A stretch of DNA of 64,000 bases, from contig NZ_SMRQ01000007.1 of NCBI RefSeq assembly GCF_004359965.1, positions 1 to 64,000 on the forward strand. Direction: 5' to 3'. This document shows positions 13,285 through 24,198 of the stretch, piece after piece; position 1 is the first letter of the stretch; each line of letters opens with the position of its first letter. Source of the DNA: Cognatilysobacter segetis. Its GTDB lineage: Bacteria; Pseudomonadota; Gammaproteobacteria; Xanthomonadales; Xanthomonadaceae. The notes under the pieces are model-generated. The model had not been told where the DNA came from. It ran no database searches and saw only the letters and a program-made list of their open reading frames with translations. The translations under genes were made by a program, and so were the position numbers.

Positions 13285-15180
13285 TTACTCCGCGCCGTCG
13301 GACGGCGCCAGCCCGTGCAGGGTGTCATAGATCCGTTGCGCGAGGGCCGCATTGACGCCCTCCACGCGCGCGATTTCCTCGACGCCCGCGGCCTTCAGGC
13401 CGCCGAGCCCGCCGAAATGCTTGAGCAGGGCGGCGCGGCGACGCGGGCCGATCCCCGCAATATCCTCCAGCCGGCTCGTCGTGCGGGCCTTCTGGCGCTT
13501 GCCACGATGCCCCGTGATCGCGAAACGGTGCGCCTCGTCACGTACCTGCTGGATGAGCTGCAGCGCCGGCGACTGCGCGCCCGGATGCAAGCAGCGGCCG
13601 TCGGGCAGCAGCAGGTCCTCGTCGCCGGGGCGGCGCTCGGGGCCCTTCGCCACGCCGACGATGCGCACGCCCTCCACGCCGAGCGCATCCAGCACCGCCC
13701 TCGCCTGCGCTACCTGCCCCGCGCCGCCGTCGATCAGCAGCACGTCGGGCAGGATCGCCGCGGCCGCCTGTTTTGCCCGCGCGGAGGGCGACGCGGGTTC
13801 CTCACTCGGCGCTGCCTCACGCGCTTCCATCGACCGCCGGAAGCGGCGGTGGATCGCCTGGTGCATCGCCGCGTAGTCGTCGCCCGGCGTGATGCCGGTG
13901 ATGTTGTAGCGACGGTACTGCGCGCGCACAGGGCCTTCGGCGTCGAACACGACGCAGGAGGCGACGGTCGCCTCGCCCATCGTGTGGGAGATGTCGAAAC
14001 ATTCGATGCGGCCCGGCATGTCGTCCATCGACAGCAGGTCGCGCAGGGATTCGACGCGTGCACGCTGCGCGGCCGCGCTCGTCATCTCGGACGCGAGCGC
14101 CATCTGCGCATTGCGACGCGCGATGTCCAGGTAGCCCGCCCGCTCGCCGCGCACGCTGCAGCGGATCTGCACCTTGCGCTCGCCGGACAGCGAAAACGCC
14201 TGCTCGAGAAGCTCGCGATCCGGGATGTCGCGGTCGATCACGATCTCGCGCGGCGGCGTCTTGTCGATGTAGTGCTGCGAGACGAATGCACCGAGCACCT
14301 CGTCGGGCTGGTCGCTGCCGTTGGTCTTCGGGAAGAACGCGCGCGTGCCGAGGTTGCGGCCGTCGCGGAAGGCCATCAGCACGACGCAGGCGTTCGCGCC
14401 CTGCATGGCGATCGCGAGCACGTCGAGATCCGCCGCGCGGCCATCGACGTACTGGCGCGCCTGCAGCGTGCGGATCGACGCGACCAGGTCGCGCAGGCGC
14501 GCAGCCTCCTCGAAGTCGAGGTTCGCGCTCGCCTCCTCCATGCCGCTCGCGAGTTCGTTGGTGAGCTCGTCGCTGCGGCCCTCCAGCATCATCGAGGCGC
14601 GCCGCACGCTGCGCGTGTACTCCTCGCGCGAGATCAGGTCGACGCAGGGTGCGCTGCATCGTCCGATCTGGAACTGCAGGCAGGGCCGCGAGCGGTTGCG
14701 GAACACCGTGTCCTCGCAACTGCGCAGCTTGAACAGCTTGTGGATGAGGTTGAGCGTCTCGCGCACCGCGCCGACGCTCGCATACGGCCCGAAATACTTG
14801 CCCTGCACCGCGCGCGGGCCGCGGTGCACGGCGATGCGCGGGTAGTCGTCGCCGGTGAGCAGGACGTACGGGTAGCTCTTGTCGTCGCGCAGCAGCACGT
14901 TGTAGCGCGGCTTGAGCGACTTGATCAGCTCGTTCTCGAGGATCAGCGCCTCGGCCTCGGTACGCGTGACCGTCACCTCGATGCGCGCGATCTGCGACAC
15001 CATCGACGCGATGCGCGCCGACTTGGGCGTGTTGTTGAAATAGCTTGAGACGCGGTTCTTCAGCGCGCTCGCCTTGCCGACGTAGAGCACAGCGTCGTCC
15101 GCCGCGATCATCCGGTAGACGCCGGGCGCGGTGCTCAGGTTGCGGACGAAGTCCTTCGCGTCGAAGGCGGTCGGCTTCAT
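13285..15180 (-). CDS. uvrC: excinuclease ABC subunit UvrC
   Basis: The dual-incision nuclease of nucleotide excision repair. The 631-residue product has the GIY-YIG nuclease (about 10-95; GVYRM and VLYVGKA), a run of Cys (RSCEDTVFRNRSRPCLQF) where some UvrC proteins bind an Fe-S cluster, the UVR motif around residue 200, the RNase H-like endonuclease with CFDISHTMGEATV, and C-terminal helix-hairpin-helix motifs (IAGIGPRRRAALLKHF). The ATG at 15180 gives MKPTAFDAKDF; an upstream in-frame start would add only 12 unlikely residues. Confidence 0.97.
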   Translation of the reverse strand: MKPTAFDAKDFVRNLSTAPGVYRMIAADDAVLYVGKASALKNRVSSYFNNTPKSARIASMVSQIARIEVTVTRTEAEALILENELIKSLKPRYNVLLRDDKSYPYVLLTGDDYPRIAVHRGPRAVQGKYFGPYASVGAVRETLNLIHKLFKLRSCEDTVFRNRSRPCLQFQIGRCSAPCVDLISREEYTRSVRRASMMLEGRSDELTNELASGMEEASANLDFEEAARLRDLVASIRTLQARQYVDGRAADLDVLAIAMQGANACVVLMAFRDGRNLGTRAFFPKTNGSDQPDEVLGAFVSQHYIDKTPPREIVIDRDIPDRELLEQAFSLSGERKVQIRCSVRGERAGYLDIARRNAQMALASEMTSAAAQRARVESLRDLLSMDDMPGRIECFDISHTMGEATVASCVVFDAEGPVRAQYRRYNITGITPGDDYAAMHQAIHRRFRRSMEAREAAPSEEPASPSARAKQAAAAILPDVLLIDGGAGQVAQARAVLDALGVEGVRIVGVAKGPERRPGDEDLLLPDGRCLHPGAQSPALQLIQQVRDEAHRFAITGHRGKRQKARTTSRLEDIAGIGPRRRAALLKHFGGLGGLKAAGVEEIARVEGVNAALAQRIYDTLHGLAPSDGAE

Positions 15181-15311
15181 CGGCCGACCGGCCTCGCGGC
15201 GGGGCGGGCACGGCATGCGGTCATGCGGAACGGGTCGGCGCGGGGGATGCGGCGATTATCCGGCAGCCGGGCGCAGGCGGTGAGAAGTCGCCGCCGGCGC
15301 CACCGCCGCGT

Positions 15312-16079
15312 TCAGCCGCGGATGCTGGCCAGGTGGCGCTCGGCACGCGCGAGGTCCTCGGGCGTGTCCACGCCCGGCGGAAACGGCGCGGGCGTCACCG
15401 CGACCGCGATCCGATGGCCCGCCTCCAGCACACGCAACTGCTCCAGCGACTCGATCGATTCCAGCCGCCCGGGCGGCATCGACGCGAACGCCTGCAGGAA
15501 GCCTGCCCGGTAGGCGTAGATGCCGATGTGGCGCAGCCAGGGGCCGTCCGGCGGCAGGACGTCGCGCGAGCGCGCGAACGCATCGCGCGGCCACGGGATC
15601 GGTGCGCGGCTGAAATACAGGGCGTGGCCGGTGGCATCGGCCACGACTTTCACCGCGTTCGGGTCGAGCAGCTGCTCGACGTCGTCGATGACCGCCGCGA
15701 GCGTGGCCATCGGTGCGCTCGACGCGTCGAGGAGTTCCGCCACCGCGCGGATCCCGGCGACCGGCGCGAACGGCTCGTCGCCCTGCAGGTTCACCACGAT
15801 CGTATCGTCGCCCCAGCCCGCCAGGCGCGCGCATTCCGCGAGGCGGTCGGTGCCCGAGGCGTGGTCGGCGGCCGTCATGGCGATGCGCACCGGGGTTCCG
15901 GACAGCGCGTCGGCGATGCGCGCATCGTCCGTCGCCACCCACACCTCGCGGGCGCCGGCCTCGAGCGCGCGGCGGGCGACGTGCAGCACCAGCGGCTCGC
16001 CGGCCAGCGGCCGCAACGGCTTGCCCGGCAGGCGCGTGGCCGCGTGGCGGGCCGGGATGGCGACGACGAAACCCGTCAT
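15312..16079 (-). CDS. kdsB: 3-deoxy-manno-octulosonate cytidylyltransferase KdsB
   Basis: Activates Kdo with CTP for lipopolysaccharide inner-core synthesis in the cytoplasm. The 255-residue product opens with the nucleotide-binding [15 protein letters not shown] and has [10 protein letters not shown] and [11 protein letters not shown], all family marks. The start ATG overlaps the lpxK stop by 4 bp (ATGA), so translation is coupled to lpxK. Confidence 0.97.
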   Translation of the reverse strand: MTGFVVAIPARHAATRLPGKPLRPLAGEPLVLHVARRALEAGAREVWVATDDARIADALSGTPVRIAMTAADHASGTDRLAECARLAGWGDDTIVVNLQGDEPFAPVAGIRAVAELLDASSAPMATLAAVIDDVEQLLDPNAVKVVADATGHALYFSRAPIPWPRDAFARSRDVLPPDGPWLRHIGIYAYRAGFLQAFASMPPGRLESIESLEQLRVLEAGHRIAVAVTPAPFPPGVDTPEDLARAERHLASIRG

Positions 16080-17074
16080 TCGGGGCGTCTCCGGAAGCGT
16101 TCGATGCGGTCGAGCAGCGCCGCCCAGAACGCCTCGGGCAGTTCGGCGTCGACGGGCACCGCGTAACTGTTGTCGGGTGCGAAGGCCGCGCATTTCACCG
16201 CGTCCTTTTCGGTCATCAGCACCGGCAGCGGGCTGGTGAACGCGAGGTCCTCCGCCCGAAACACGTGGTGGTCGGGAAACGCATGCGGCACCACGGCGAT
16301 GCCCCGGGCCCGGAGCGTCCGGAAAAACCGCTCGGGGTCGCCGATGCCGGCCACCGCATGCACGCGTTGCCCCGCGAATGCAGCCAGCGGACGCGGGCGT
16401 CGCCCTTGCAGCGGCATCGCGTCGCCCGCGGTCACGCGCATCGGCCACTCACCGAAACCGGCTTCGCCCTGCGTGCCGTCGCCGACGTTCAGGACGTGGA
16501 AATCGCAGCGCGCGGCGCGTTCGACATCCTCGCGCAGGGGGCCGGCGGGCAGGAGCCGCCCGTTCCCGTAGCGGCGGTGCCCGTCGATGATCTCGATCTC
16601 GAGGTCGCGGGCGAGCCGGTAGTGCTGCAGGCCGTCGTCGCAGACCACGATGTCGCAGCCGGCCGCGGCCAGTGCCTTCGCGGCCGCCGCGCGGTCGGCA
16701 TCGACCCGCACGCGCGCGCCGGTGCGCCGTGCGATCAGCACCGGCTCGTCTCCCGCAATCGCCGCGGACGACTCGCCGTCGACCCAGAGCGCTTCGCGCC
16801 CTTCGCGGCCGTACCCGCGGGTCGCCACACCCGGCGTCCAGCCGGCCTCGCCCAGGCGGCGCACGAGCGCGACGGTGAACGGCGTCTTGCCCGTCCCGCC
16901 CGCCGTGATGTTCCCGACCACGACGACCGGCACGCCGGGGTGGCGCGCGCGCAGGAGCTTGCGCGAGTACATCGCTCGACGCAGCGCAGTCACGGCCCCG
17001 TACACCGGCTCCAGCGCGCGCGCGACGAGCGGCACGGGCGCATCGCCGTACCAGTGGCGCGGCGTGCGCGGCAT
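16076..17074 (-). CDS. lpxK: tetraacyldisaccharide 4'-kinase LpxK
   Basis: Phosphorylates the 4' position of the lipid A precursor. The 332-residue product has the P-loop [14 protein letters not shown] near residue 53, RGYGR, and [20 protein letters not shown] late in the protein. An N-terminal amphipathic stretch precedes the P-loop, as expected for this membrane-associated kinase. It overlaps msbA by 1 bp and kdsB by 4 bp. Confidence 0.97.
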   Translation of the reverse strand: MPRTPRHWYGDAPVPLVARALEPVYGAVTALRRAMYSRKLLRARHPGVPVVVVGNITAGGTGKTPFTVALVRRLGEAGWTPGVATRGYGREGREALWVDGESSAAIAGDEPVLIARRTGARVRVDADRAAAAKALAAAGCDIVVCDDGLQHYRLARDLEIEIIDGHRRYGNGRLLPAGPLREDVERAARCDFHVLNVGDGTQGEAGFGEWPMRVTAGDAMPLQGRRPRPLAAFAGQRVHAVAGIGDPERFFRTLRARGIAVVPHAFPDHHVFRAEDLAFTSPLPVLMTEKDAVKCAAFAPDNSYAVPVDAELPEAFWAALLDRIERFRRRPE

Positions 17075-18822
17075 CAGCCCGCCTCGCGGAACTGCATGCG
17101 GTGCAGGTGGGCGTAGAGGCCGCCGTGCGCGAGCAGTTCGGCGTGCGTGCCGCGCTCGACGATGCGGCCCTGGTCGAGCACAAGCACATGGTCGGCGTGT
17201 TCGATGGTCGACAGGCGGTGCGCGATCACCAGCGTGGTGCGGTCGGGCATCAGGCGCTCGAGCGCGTCCTGCACCAGCCGCTCGGACTCGGTGTCGAGCG
17301 CGGCCGTGGCCTCGTCGAGAATCAGGATCGGCGCGTCCTTCAGCATCGCGCGAGCGATCGCGAGCCGCTGCCGTTGCCCACCGGAGAGCCGCCCACCGCG
17401 CACGCCGATCGGCGTATGCGCACGCTCGGCCATGCGATCGACGAACTCGGCCGCGTTCGCGCCGGCGATCGCGGCATCGAGGCGATCGTCCGTGGCGTCG
17501 GCGAGCTCGCCGTACGCGACATTGGCGGCGATCGACCCGTCGAACAGCATGACCTGCTGCCCGACGAGTGCGATCTGGCGGCGCAGGTCGGCGAGCCGGT
17601 ATTCGTCAATGGGATGCCCGTCGAGCAGGATCTCGCCGGATTCGATGTCGTAGAAGCGCGGGATGAGCTTGATCAGCGTCGACTTGCCGCTGCCCGAGCG
17701 GCCGACGATCGCGGTGACCGTCCCCGGCCGCGCGACGAAGCTGATGTCCGAGAGTGCCGGCTGGGACTGGCCGGGATAGCGCGCGCCGACCCCGCGGAAC
17801 TCGATCTCGCCCCGCGCGCGCTCGAGCGGGCGGGTGCCGCTGTCGACCTCGTCGGGCAGGTCCAGCACCTCGAACAGGCGATCGGCGGAGGCGACGCCAC
17901 GCTGGAGCATGCCCTGCACGTTGGTGAGCTGCTTGATCGCCGGGATGATGGCCATCATCGACATCATCAGCGCGACGAAGCCGCCGGCGGTGAGTCGCCC
18001 TTCCGCGGCTTCATGGCCCGCGAGCACGAGCAGCGCAGCGAGCCCGATGGCGCCCATCAGCTGCACCATCGCCGACGAGATACTGCGGGTGGACTCGACC
18101 TTCAGCGCGAGCTTGAGGTAGCTGTCGGCCTGCGCGGAATAACGCGCGGTTTCCACGCCCTGCGCGCCGTAGACCTTCACTTCCTGGTGGTTGCCCAGCG
18201 ACTGGTCGGCGAGCTGCAGCAGCAGCGCCCCGCTCTCCTGGATGCGGTGGCCGATGCGCCGGTAGCGCCGACCGACCTTGTCCATGATCCAGCCCAGCGG
18301 CGGCGCGAGCACGAGGATCGCGAGCGTCACCTTCCAGCTCTGCAGCAACATGACGCCCAGCATCACGATGACCTGGAACGACTGCTGCAGCATCACCTTC
18401 AGCGCGTCGACCGCCGCGAGCGCGACCTGGTCGCTGTCCGAGCCCAGCCGCGTGAGCATCGACGGCACGGGCTCCGTGTCGAAGCGCAGGCCCGGCAGGC
18501 GCAGGTATTTGGACAGCACGTGCACGCGCAGGTCGCGCGCGATGCTCCGGCCGGCACGCGCCATCGCCATGTCGGTGATGTAGCCGGCGATGCCGCGGGC
18601 CACGAACAGACCGACGATCGCCAGCGGCAGCGTCCAGTCGAAGCGTGCCGACGGCGCCACGAAATTGCGGTCGATGATCGGCTGCATGAGGCGGGTGAAC
18701 TGGCCGCCGGCCGCGGCCTCGAGCGCCATGGCGACGAAGCCCACGCCCATCATCGTGCGATAGGGCCGTGCGAACTGCTGCAGGCGCCGGTACGTCGGCC
18801 AGGCCGAACGGTGCTCGGTCAC
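17074..18822 (-). CDS. msbA: lipid A export ABC transporter MsbA
   Basis: Flips core-lipid A across the inner membrane. The 582-residue half-transporter has six membrane helices (about 20-310) and a nucleotide-binding domain with Walker [10 protein letters not shown], signature [11 protein letters not shown] and Walker [13 protein letters not shown]. It starts with GTG (GTG ACC GAG CAC) in a GTGA overlap with exbD. Its place between lpxK and exbD fits lipid A biogenesis. Confidence 0.97.
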   Translation of the reverse strand: MTEHRSAWPTYRRLQQFARPYRTMMGVGFVAMALEAAAGGQFTRLMQPIIDRNFVAPSARFDWTLPLAIVGLFVARGIAGYITDMAMARAGRSIARDLRVHVLSKYLRLPGLRFDTEPVPSMLTRLGSDSDQVALAAVDALKVMLQQSFQVIVMLGVMLLQSWKVTLAILVLAPPLGWIMDKVGRRYRRIGHRIQESGALLLQLADQSLGNHQEVKVYGAQGVETARYSAQADSYLKLALKVESTRSISSAMVQLMGAIGLAALLVLAGHEAAEGRLTAGGFVALMMSMMAIIPAIKQLTNVQGMLQRGVASADRLFEVLDLPDEVDSGTRPLERARGEIEFRGVGARYPGQSQPALSDISFVARPGTVTAIVGRSGSGKSTLIKLIPRFYDIESGEILLDGHPIDEYRLADLRRQIALVGQQVMLFDGSIAANVAYGELADATDDRLDAAIAGANAAEFVDRMAERAHTPIGVRGGRLSGGQRQRLAIARAMLKDAPILILDEATAALDTESERLVQDALERLMPDRTTLVIAHRLSTIEHADHVLVLDQGRIVERGTHAELLAHGGLYAHLHRMQFREAG

Positions 18823-19253
18823 TTCGCGGCCGCCTTCTTCTCGGTCGGCGTGGCGACCGCCAGCAGGATGTGCCGGTAGCCGAGCTGGCCCAGCGCCTCC
18901 TGCGCGGTGATCACCGCCTGGTAGGGCGTGCGCGCATCGGCGCGCAGCATCACCGGGCGTTCGCGATCGCTGCCGCCGAGCTCGCCGATGGTCGACTTGA
19001 GCGATGCCAGATCGTCGCGGATGACCTCGCGGTCCTGGACGAAGTAACGGCCCTGCGCGTTCACCAGCACCACCAGCGGATCGCGTGCCTGCGCCGCCTC
19101 GCCGCCCGCCTTCGGCAGCTCGAGCTTCAATGCCGAGCGGCCCTCGAAGGTCGCCGTGACGACGAAGAAGATGACCAGCGTCAGGATGACGTCGATCAGG
19201 GGCACCAGGTTGATCTCCGGCTCGTCGACCGGTCGGTGCGCACCGATGCGCAT
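18819..19253 (-). CDS. exbD: biopolymer transport protein ExbD
   Basis: The TonB-motor subunit that couples the proton gradient to outer-membrane transport. The 144-residue product has one N-terminal membrane helix, INLVPLIDVILTLVIFFVV, with the conserved Asp that carries protons (LIDV), then a periplasmic domain. It overlaps exbB by 1 bp and msbA by 4 bp. No tonB lies in the window. Confidence 0.94.
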   Translation of the reverse strand: MRIGAHRPVDEPEINLVPLIDVILTLVIFFVVTATFEGRSALKLELPKAGGEAAQARDPLVVLVNAQGRYFVQDREVIRDDLASLKSTIGELGGSDRERPVMLRADARTPYQAVITAQEALGQLGYRHILLAVATPTEKKAAAK

Positions 19254-19882
19254 CAGGCGGCCTGCGGCACCGGCCGCGCGCTGCGGGACTCGACCACGTC
19301 CATCAGCGCGATCGCCTCGTGCTCCATCTCGACGATGTACTCGGCGATGCGGCCACGGAACCAGCGATGCGCTACCAGCGCGGGAATCGCCACGATCATG
19401 CCGGTGGCGGTGCAGACCAGCGCCTTGCCGATGCCGCCGGCGAGCTGGTTCACGTCACCGATGCCGTAGTCGAGGATGCCGAGGAACATCTGGATCATGC
19501 CGACGACGGTGCCGAACAGCCCCAGCAGCGGCCCTGCGGCGGCGATCGTGCCGAGCGAGTTGAGGTAGCGCTCCATCCGGTGCACGAGGTGGCGACCGAC
19601 GTCCTCGACACGCTCACGCATCACCTCGCGCGAGCGGGTGCGCATGTCGAGCACCGCGGCCAGCAGCGTGCCGAGCGGCGAGGTCTGTCGAAGCGATTCG
19701 ATGTGCGCGGGATCCAGGCTGCCGCGCGCGGCCCAGACGCGGACTTCGTCGCCCAGACGCGGCGGCATCACGCGGCTGCGGCGCAGCGCCCAGCTGCGCT
19801 CGACGATCAGCGCGAGCGCGAGGGCCGACAACATCAGCAGCGGGATCATCGGCCAGCCGCCGGCTTTCACGAGTTCGAGCAC
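19253..19882 (-). CDS. exbB: MotA/TolQ/ExbB proton channel protein ExbB
   Basis: Partner of ExbD in the inner-membrane motor. The 209-residue product has three hydrophobic segments, one near the N-terminus and two in the second half, including LGLFGTVVGMIQMF and LVCTATGMIVAIPALVAH. I chose the GTG at 19882 because GGAGG lies five to six bases upstream and VLELVKAGGWPMIPLL is the normal ExbB start; in-frame upstream sequence is low quality and reads into comEC. Confidence 0.94.
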   Translation of the reverse strand: MLELVKAGGWPMIPLLMLSALALALIVERSWALRRSRVMPPRLGDEVRVWAARGSLDPAHIESLRQTSPLGTLLAAVLDMRTRSREVMRERVEDVGRHLVHRMERYLNSLGTIAAAGPLLGLFGTVVGMIQMFLGILDYGIGDVNQLAGGIGKALVCTATGMIVAIPALVAHRWFRGRIAEYIVEMEHEAIALMDVVESRSARPVPQAA

Positions 19883-19899
19883 GTCCCCTCCGGAGGCGG

Positions 19900-22224
19900 T
19901 CAGTTGCGGCCGTAGGATAGCCCAGCGTCCGCACCGCTCCGCCGCGTCGCGTCCCACAACCGCGAAGCCGAGCCCCGTTGCGTCGAAACGTGCGGTCCGC
20001 CGGCGTCGAGCCGGAGGGTGACCGCGCCCGCGTCCGCGGTGTTCCAGAGCCGTGCGCCGGCGCCTGCCCAGCGTTGCGCCACGCCGCTGTCGGGGTGATG
20101 GAACCGGTTCGCGTGGCCTGTCGAGAACACCGCGTGGCGGGCGCCCGTCGCCCGGATGAACGCGCCGTCGGACGAATGCCGGCTGCCGTGGTGGGCCACG
20201 AAAACGACATCCGCGCGGATCGCCGCCGGGTCCTCCGCGAGCAGGCGCTCCTCGACGCGACCGCTGATGTCGCCGGTGAGCAACACGCTGCCGTGGCGCG
20301 CCTCGATGCGCAGCACGCAGCTGGAATCGTTGGCGAGGTACGGAAACTCGGGCGGTGGGTGGAGGAACACGAAGCGCACCCCGTCCCACCGCCACGTCTG
20401 CCCGGCGAGGCAGGGGCGTGCCCCGTCGACGCCGGCGCCGTCCGGCGCGAGCAGGTCGCCTCCGGGTGCTTCGCGGCGCACGCTCGGCAGCCCGCCTACG
20501 TGGTCGAGGTCGGCGTGGCTGACCACCAGCCGGTCGAGGCGCGCCAGCCCGCGTGCGTGCAGGACCGGCACCACGGAGCGCTCGCCGGCGTCAGAACCGT
20601 CCGGGACGGCGGGCCCCATGTCGTACAGCAGCGCGTGGCCATGGGTGCGGACGAGCACGGACAGACCCTGCCCCACGTCGATCGCCATCACCTCGACGTC
20701 GCCGGAAGCCGGCGCATGCCGGTCGGGCCAGAGCAGCGGCAGCCACAGGACCATCGCAAGCGCCCGCCCCGGCGTGCCGCGGGGCATCAGGCCCCAGCCG
20801 GCGCCGACCAGCGCCAGGGCCACCGCCACGGGCGCCGCTTCGGGCAGGTACCACAGCGACAGGGGCGTGGCGGCGAGGCGCTCGAACAGCGGCCATGCAA
20901 CGTCGAAACACCAGGAGGCCGCGCGCCATGCCGCCGCGCTCGCGGCCGGGTGAAGCGCGTCGAGCGCCACGCCCGCCACCGACAGCGGCGCGACCACGAG
21001 GCTCCACCACGGCACCGCCACCAGGTTGGCGACCGGCCCGGCCAGCGAGGCCTGCCCGAAGAGGACGACGGTCAGCGGCAGGAGGCCGATCGTCGCCACG
21101 CCCTGTGCCCGCAGCAGATCCCGCACCGGCGACCCGCCCGCGCGCGGCATGCACCACAACAGCCACGCAACACCGGCGAAGCTCAGCCAGAAACCCGCCG
21201 ACAGCACCGAGAGCGGGTCGACGAGCAGCATCGCGATCGCCGCCATCGCGAGCACCTGCGGCATCGCGATCGCGCGACGGGCGAGCTGCGCCATCGCGAC
21301 GACCGCGATCATCAGCAGCGTCCGTACCGTCGGCAGCGAAAAGCCCGACGCAGCCGCATATGCGATTGCCGCGACGGTGCCGATGACGGCAGCCGCCAGC
21401 CGCGCGGGTATCCGCCGACCGAGCGCGGGCACCAGCCACCACACGAGCCGCACCAGCAACGCGAAAGCACCCGCCACCATGCCGACGTGGAAGCCGCTGA
21501 TCGCGATCAGGTGCGTGAGGCCGTCCGCCCGCAGGCGCGTCCAGTCGTCATCGGTCAGCCCGCGCGTGTCGCCGAGGGCGAGCGCTCGGATGAAGCGCTC
21601 TCCGGGCGCGCCGATGGCCCGTTCGATCCGCGCGGCTTCGCGGTCGCGCCAGCCCTGCAGGCCCGCGGCGGGCGCAAGCCGTTCGCCGTCGAGCACGTAG
21701 CCGGTCGCGGCGATGCGGTCGGCGAACGCATGCATTTCCCCGTCCGATCCACCCGGGTTGCGCAGGCCGCGCGGCGCCCGCAGCCGCACCGCGAGTCGCC
21801 AGCGCTCGCCCGCATGCAGCACCGGCGCCTGTCGGCCCCGATCGGCGTACCAGGCGATGCGCACGGTGTGGCCGGCAATGGGCGGGCCGTCGTCCACGTC
21901 GAACAGGAACGCGGTCCGTCGCGCCTCCACGCGCGGCAGGCCGCTGATCGTCCCGGTGACGACGAGCTCGTGCCGAGGCGGCGACGCGGGCAGCTGCACC
22001 GACAGTGCGTACGCGGCGTGCAGGCCGGCGAGTCCGGCGCCGAGCAGCGCCGCGCCGGCCCAGCCTGCCTGCCGACGCCGGATAGCGATCGCGAAACCGG
22101 CCACGGCCAGCGCGACGGACACGGCGGCCGGCGCGACCCGCGGCGCGGCCAGTGTGGCGCACACGCCCGCCAGCAGCGCGAGCGCGGCGACCGGTGTGAT
22201 GAGCGGCGTCCCTGCCGCGCGCAT
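19900..22224 (-). CDS. comEC: DNA internalisation-related competence protein ComEC/Rec2
   Basis: Forms the inner-membrane channel for single-stranded DNA during natural transformation. The 774-residue product has an N-terminal OB-like DUF4131 region (about 50-180), a competence membrane domain with LTHLIAISGFHVGMVAG, and a C-terminal metallo-beta-lactamase-like domain (about 520-750) with IDVGQGLSVLVRT, SHADLDHVGG and VAHHGSRHS metal-binding motifs. The HADLDH motif is intact, so the nuclease-like domain may be active. Its ATG lies 6 bp after the lolD stop. Confidence 0.95.
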   Translation of the reverse strand: MRAAGTPLITPVAALALLAGVCATLAAPRVAPAAVSVALAVAGFAIAIRRRQAGWAGAALLGAGLAGLHAAYALSVQLPASPPRHELVVTGTISGLPRVEARRTAFLFDVDDGPPIAGHTVRIAWYADRGRQAPVLHAGERWRLAVRLRAPRGLRNPGGSDGEMHAFADRIAATGYVLDGERLAPAAGLQGWRDREAARIERAIGAPGERFIRALALGDTRGLTDDDWTRLRADGLTHLIAISGFHVGMVAGAFALLVRLVWWLVPALGRRIPARLAAAVIGTVAAIAYAAASGFSLPTVRTLLMIAVVAMAQLARRAIAMPQVLAMAAIAMLLVDPLSVLSAGFWLSFAGVAWLLWCMPRAGGSPVRDLLRAQGVATIGLLPLTVVLFGQASLAGPVANLVAVPWWSLVVAPLSVAGVALDALHPAASAAAWRAASWCFDVAWPLFERLAATPLSLWYLPEAAPVAVALALVGAGWGLMPRGTPGRALAMVLWLPLLWPDRHAPASGDVEVMAIDVGQGLSVLVRTHGHALLYDMGPAVPDGSDAGERSVVPVLHARGLARLDRLVVSHADLDHVGGLPSVRREAPGGDLLAPDGAGVDGARPCLAGQTWRWDGVRFVFLHPPPEFPYLANDSSCVLRIEARHGSVLLTGDISGRVEERLLAEDPAAIRADVVFVAHHGSRHSSDGAFIRATGARHAVFSTGHANRFHHPDSGVAQRWAGAGARLWNTADAGAVTLRLDAGGPHVSTQRGSASRLWDATRRSGADAGLSYGRN

Positions 22225-22230
22225 GCCGGA

Positions 22231-22938
22231 CTAGACCTCGTCCGGCGCGAGCTCGCGCAATCGCCCCTCGTGCAGTTCCAGCACGCGGTCGAGCTTGCGG
22301 GCGAGGCGGCGGTCGTGCGTCACCAGCACCAGGCTGGTCCGCTGGTCGCGATTGAGCGCCAGCATCAGGTCGAACACGGTGGCGGCCGTCTTCTCGTCGA
22401 GGTTGCCGGTGGGCTCGTCGCCCAGCACGCACCCGGGCCGATTCACCAGTGCGCGCGCGACGGCGGCGCGCTGGCGCTCGCCGCCCGACAGCTCACCGGG
22501 CTTGTGGTCGAGGCGATGCCCGAGGCCGACGGATTCGAGCAGCGCGGTAGCGCGCTTCTCCGCTTCCGCCACCGACACACCGCCCAGCACGACCGGCAGC
22601 ACCACGTTCTCGAGCGCGGTGAACTCGGGCAGCAGATGGTGGAACTGGTAGATGAAGCCCAGCGCGCGATTGCGCAGTCGGCCGCGCTCCGCGTCCGACA
22701 GCGCGCTCATGCGATGGCCGTCGACGTAGACCTCGCCCGACGTCGGGGTGTCCAGTCCGCCGAGCAGGTGCAGCAGCGTGCTCTTGCCGGCGCCGGATGC
22801 CCCGAGGATCGCGACCGTCTCGCCCTTGCGCACGCTCAGCTCGAGCCCGTCGAACACCGGCGTGCGCAACTTGCCTTCGGCGTATGTCTTGCCGAGCGCA
22901 CTCGCCCGGATGACAGCGTCGTCGGTGGGTTCATTCAT
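22231..22938 (-). CDS. lolD: lipoprotein-releasing ABC transporter ATPase LolD
   Basis: ATPase of the complex that extracts outer-membrane lipoproteins from the inner membrane. The 235-residue product has Walker [10 protein letters not shown], the Lol-type [15 protein letters not shown] after the Q-loop, signature [16 protein letters not shown] and Walker [13 protein letters not shown]. It overlaps the upstream permease gene by 8 bp. Confidence 0.96.
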   Translation of the reverse strand: MNEPTDDAVIRASALGKTYAEGKLRTPVFDGLELSVRKGETVAILGASGAGKSTLLHLLGGLDTPTSGEVYVDGHRMSALSDAERGRLRNRALGFIYQFHHLLPEFTALENVVLPVVLGGVSVAEAEKRATALLESVGLGHRLDHKPGELSGGERQRAAVARALVNRPGCVLGDEPTGNLDEKTAATVFDLMLALNRDQRTSLVLVTHDRRLARKLDRVLELHEGRLRELAPDEV

Positions 22939-24175
22939 AGCGGAGCGCCTCCGCCGGCGGCGTACGCGAGGCGCGCCAGGCCGGGTAAATCGTGGCGAGG
23001 AAGGCCATCACCAGCGCGATGCTCGCGATGATCGCGATGTCGCTCGGCTGCATGTCGGTCGGCAGGCCGGTGATGTAGTAGACGTCCTCCGGCAGAAGCT
23101 GCACGCCGAGCACGGACTCGATCGCATGCAGGATGTGTTCGAGATTGAGCGTCAGCACGATGCCGGTGATCACGCCCAGCACCGTGCCGATGACGCCGAT
23201 GAGAGTGCCCTGCACCATGAAGACCTGCATCACGCCGCGCGGCGTCAGCCCGAGCGTGCGCATGATGGCGATGTCCGCCTGCTTGTCGGTGACGAGCATC
23301 ACCTGCGACGACACCAGGTTGAACGCGCCCATCGCGATGATCAGCGACAGCAGGATCGCCATGATGGTCTTTTCCATCTTGAGCGCGCGGAACATGTTGG
23401 CGTTCTCGTCGGCCCACGAGCTCACGCGGTACGGGCCGCCGAGCGACAGCGCGAGGTCGCGCGCGACTTCCCAGGCCTGGTCCATGTCGTACAGGCGCAG
23501 CCGCACGCCGGTCACGCCCTCGCCCATGCGCTGCACGCGCTGCAGGTCCTGCATGTGCACGAAGGCCATGCCGCGGTCGTATTCGTTGTAGCCGGCCTCG
23601 AAGATGCCGCTGACGTGGAAGCGCTTCATCTGCGGCACCGCGCCCATCGGCGTGCTCAGCGCTTCGGACGTGATCATCACCACGTCGTCGCCCTGGCTCA
23701 CTCCCATCCAAACGGCGAGCTCGCGCCCGAGCACGATGTTGAACGAGCCGGGCTTCAGGTCGTCCAGGCGACCCTGCACCATCTTGGACGCGATCACGGA
23801 AACCTTCCGCTCTTCCGCCGGCAGGATGCCTCGCACGATCGCCGGCTGCTTGCGGGGCCCCGACAGCAGCGTCTGCGCCTCCACGTAGGGCGCCGCGCCG
23901 GCGACGCGCTTGTCGGCGGTCGCCTTCCGGATGGCGCCGTGCCAGTCGACGATCGGCTCGCCGTAACCGCTGACGGTGGCGTGCGCGACCATCTGCAGCA
24001 TTCGATCGCGGATCTCGCGCTGGAAGCCGCTCATCACCGCGAGCGTGGTGATCAGCGCGGCCACCCCAAGCGCGATCCCGAGGATCGACGCCAGCGAGAT
24101 GAAGGAGATGAAGCCGTTGCGGCGCTTGGCCCGCAGGTAGCGCAGGCCGATGGCGACGGGAATGGGTGTGAACAT
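22931..24175 (-). CDS. lipoprotein-releasing ABC transporter permease LolC/LolE family
   Basis: The permease of the Lol complex. The 414-residue product has one N-terminal membrane helix, a large periplasmic domain (about 50-265) and three C-terminal helices with the FtsX-type fold. LolC family marks include [19 protein letters not shown] and [18 protein letters not shown]. Only one permease gene is present, so it may work as a homodimer (LolF-like) instead of the LolC-LolE heterodimer of enteric bacteria. Confidence 0.93.
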   Translation of the reverse strand: MFTPIPVAIGLRYLRAKRRNGFISFISLASILGIALGVAALITTLAVMSGFQREIRDRMLQMVAHATVSGYGEPIVDWHGAIRKATADKRVAGAAPYVEAQTLLSGPRKQPAIVRGILPAEERKVSVIASKMVQGRLDDLKPGSFNIVLGRELAVWMGVSQGDDVVMITSEALSTPMGAVPQMKRFHVSGIFEAGYNEYDRGMAFVHMQDLQRVQRMGEGVTGVRLRLYDMDQAWEVARDLALSLGGPYRVSSWADENANMFRALKMEKTIMAILLSLIIAMGAFNLVSSQVMLVTDKQADIAIMRTLGLTPRGVMQVFMVQGTLIGVIGTVLGVITGIVLTLNLEHILHAIESVLGVQLLPEDVYYITGLPTDMQPSDIAIIASIALVMAFLATIYPAWRASRTPPAEALRYE

Positions 24176-24198
24176 GCGATGCCTGCCCGGTGGACCGG

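Noticed and set aside
13315-23031. Long forward open frames (for example 13315-15048 and 19978-23031) opposite uvrC and comEC-lolD
   Set aside because: They are antisense shadows in high-GC DNA; the reverse strand carries full-length known proteins with intact motifs.
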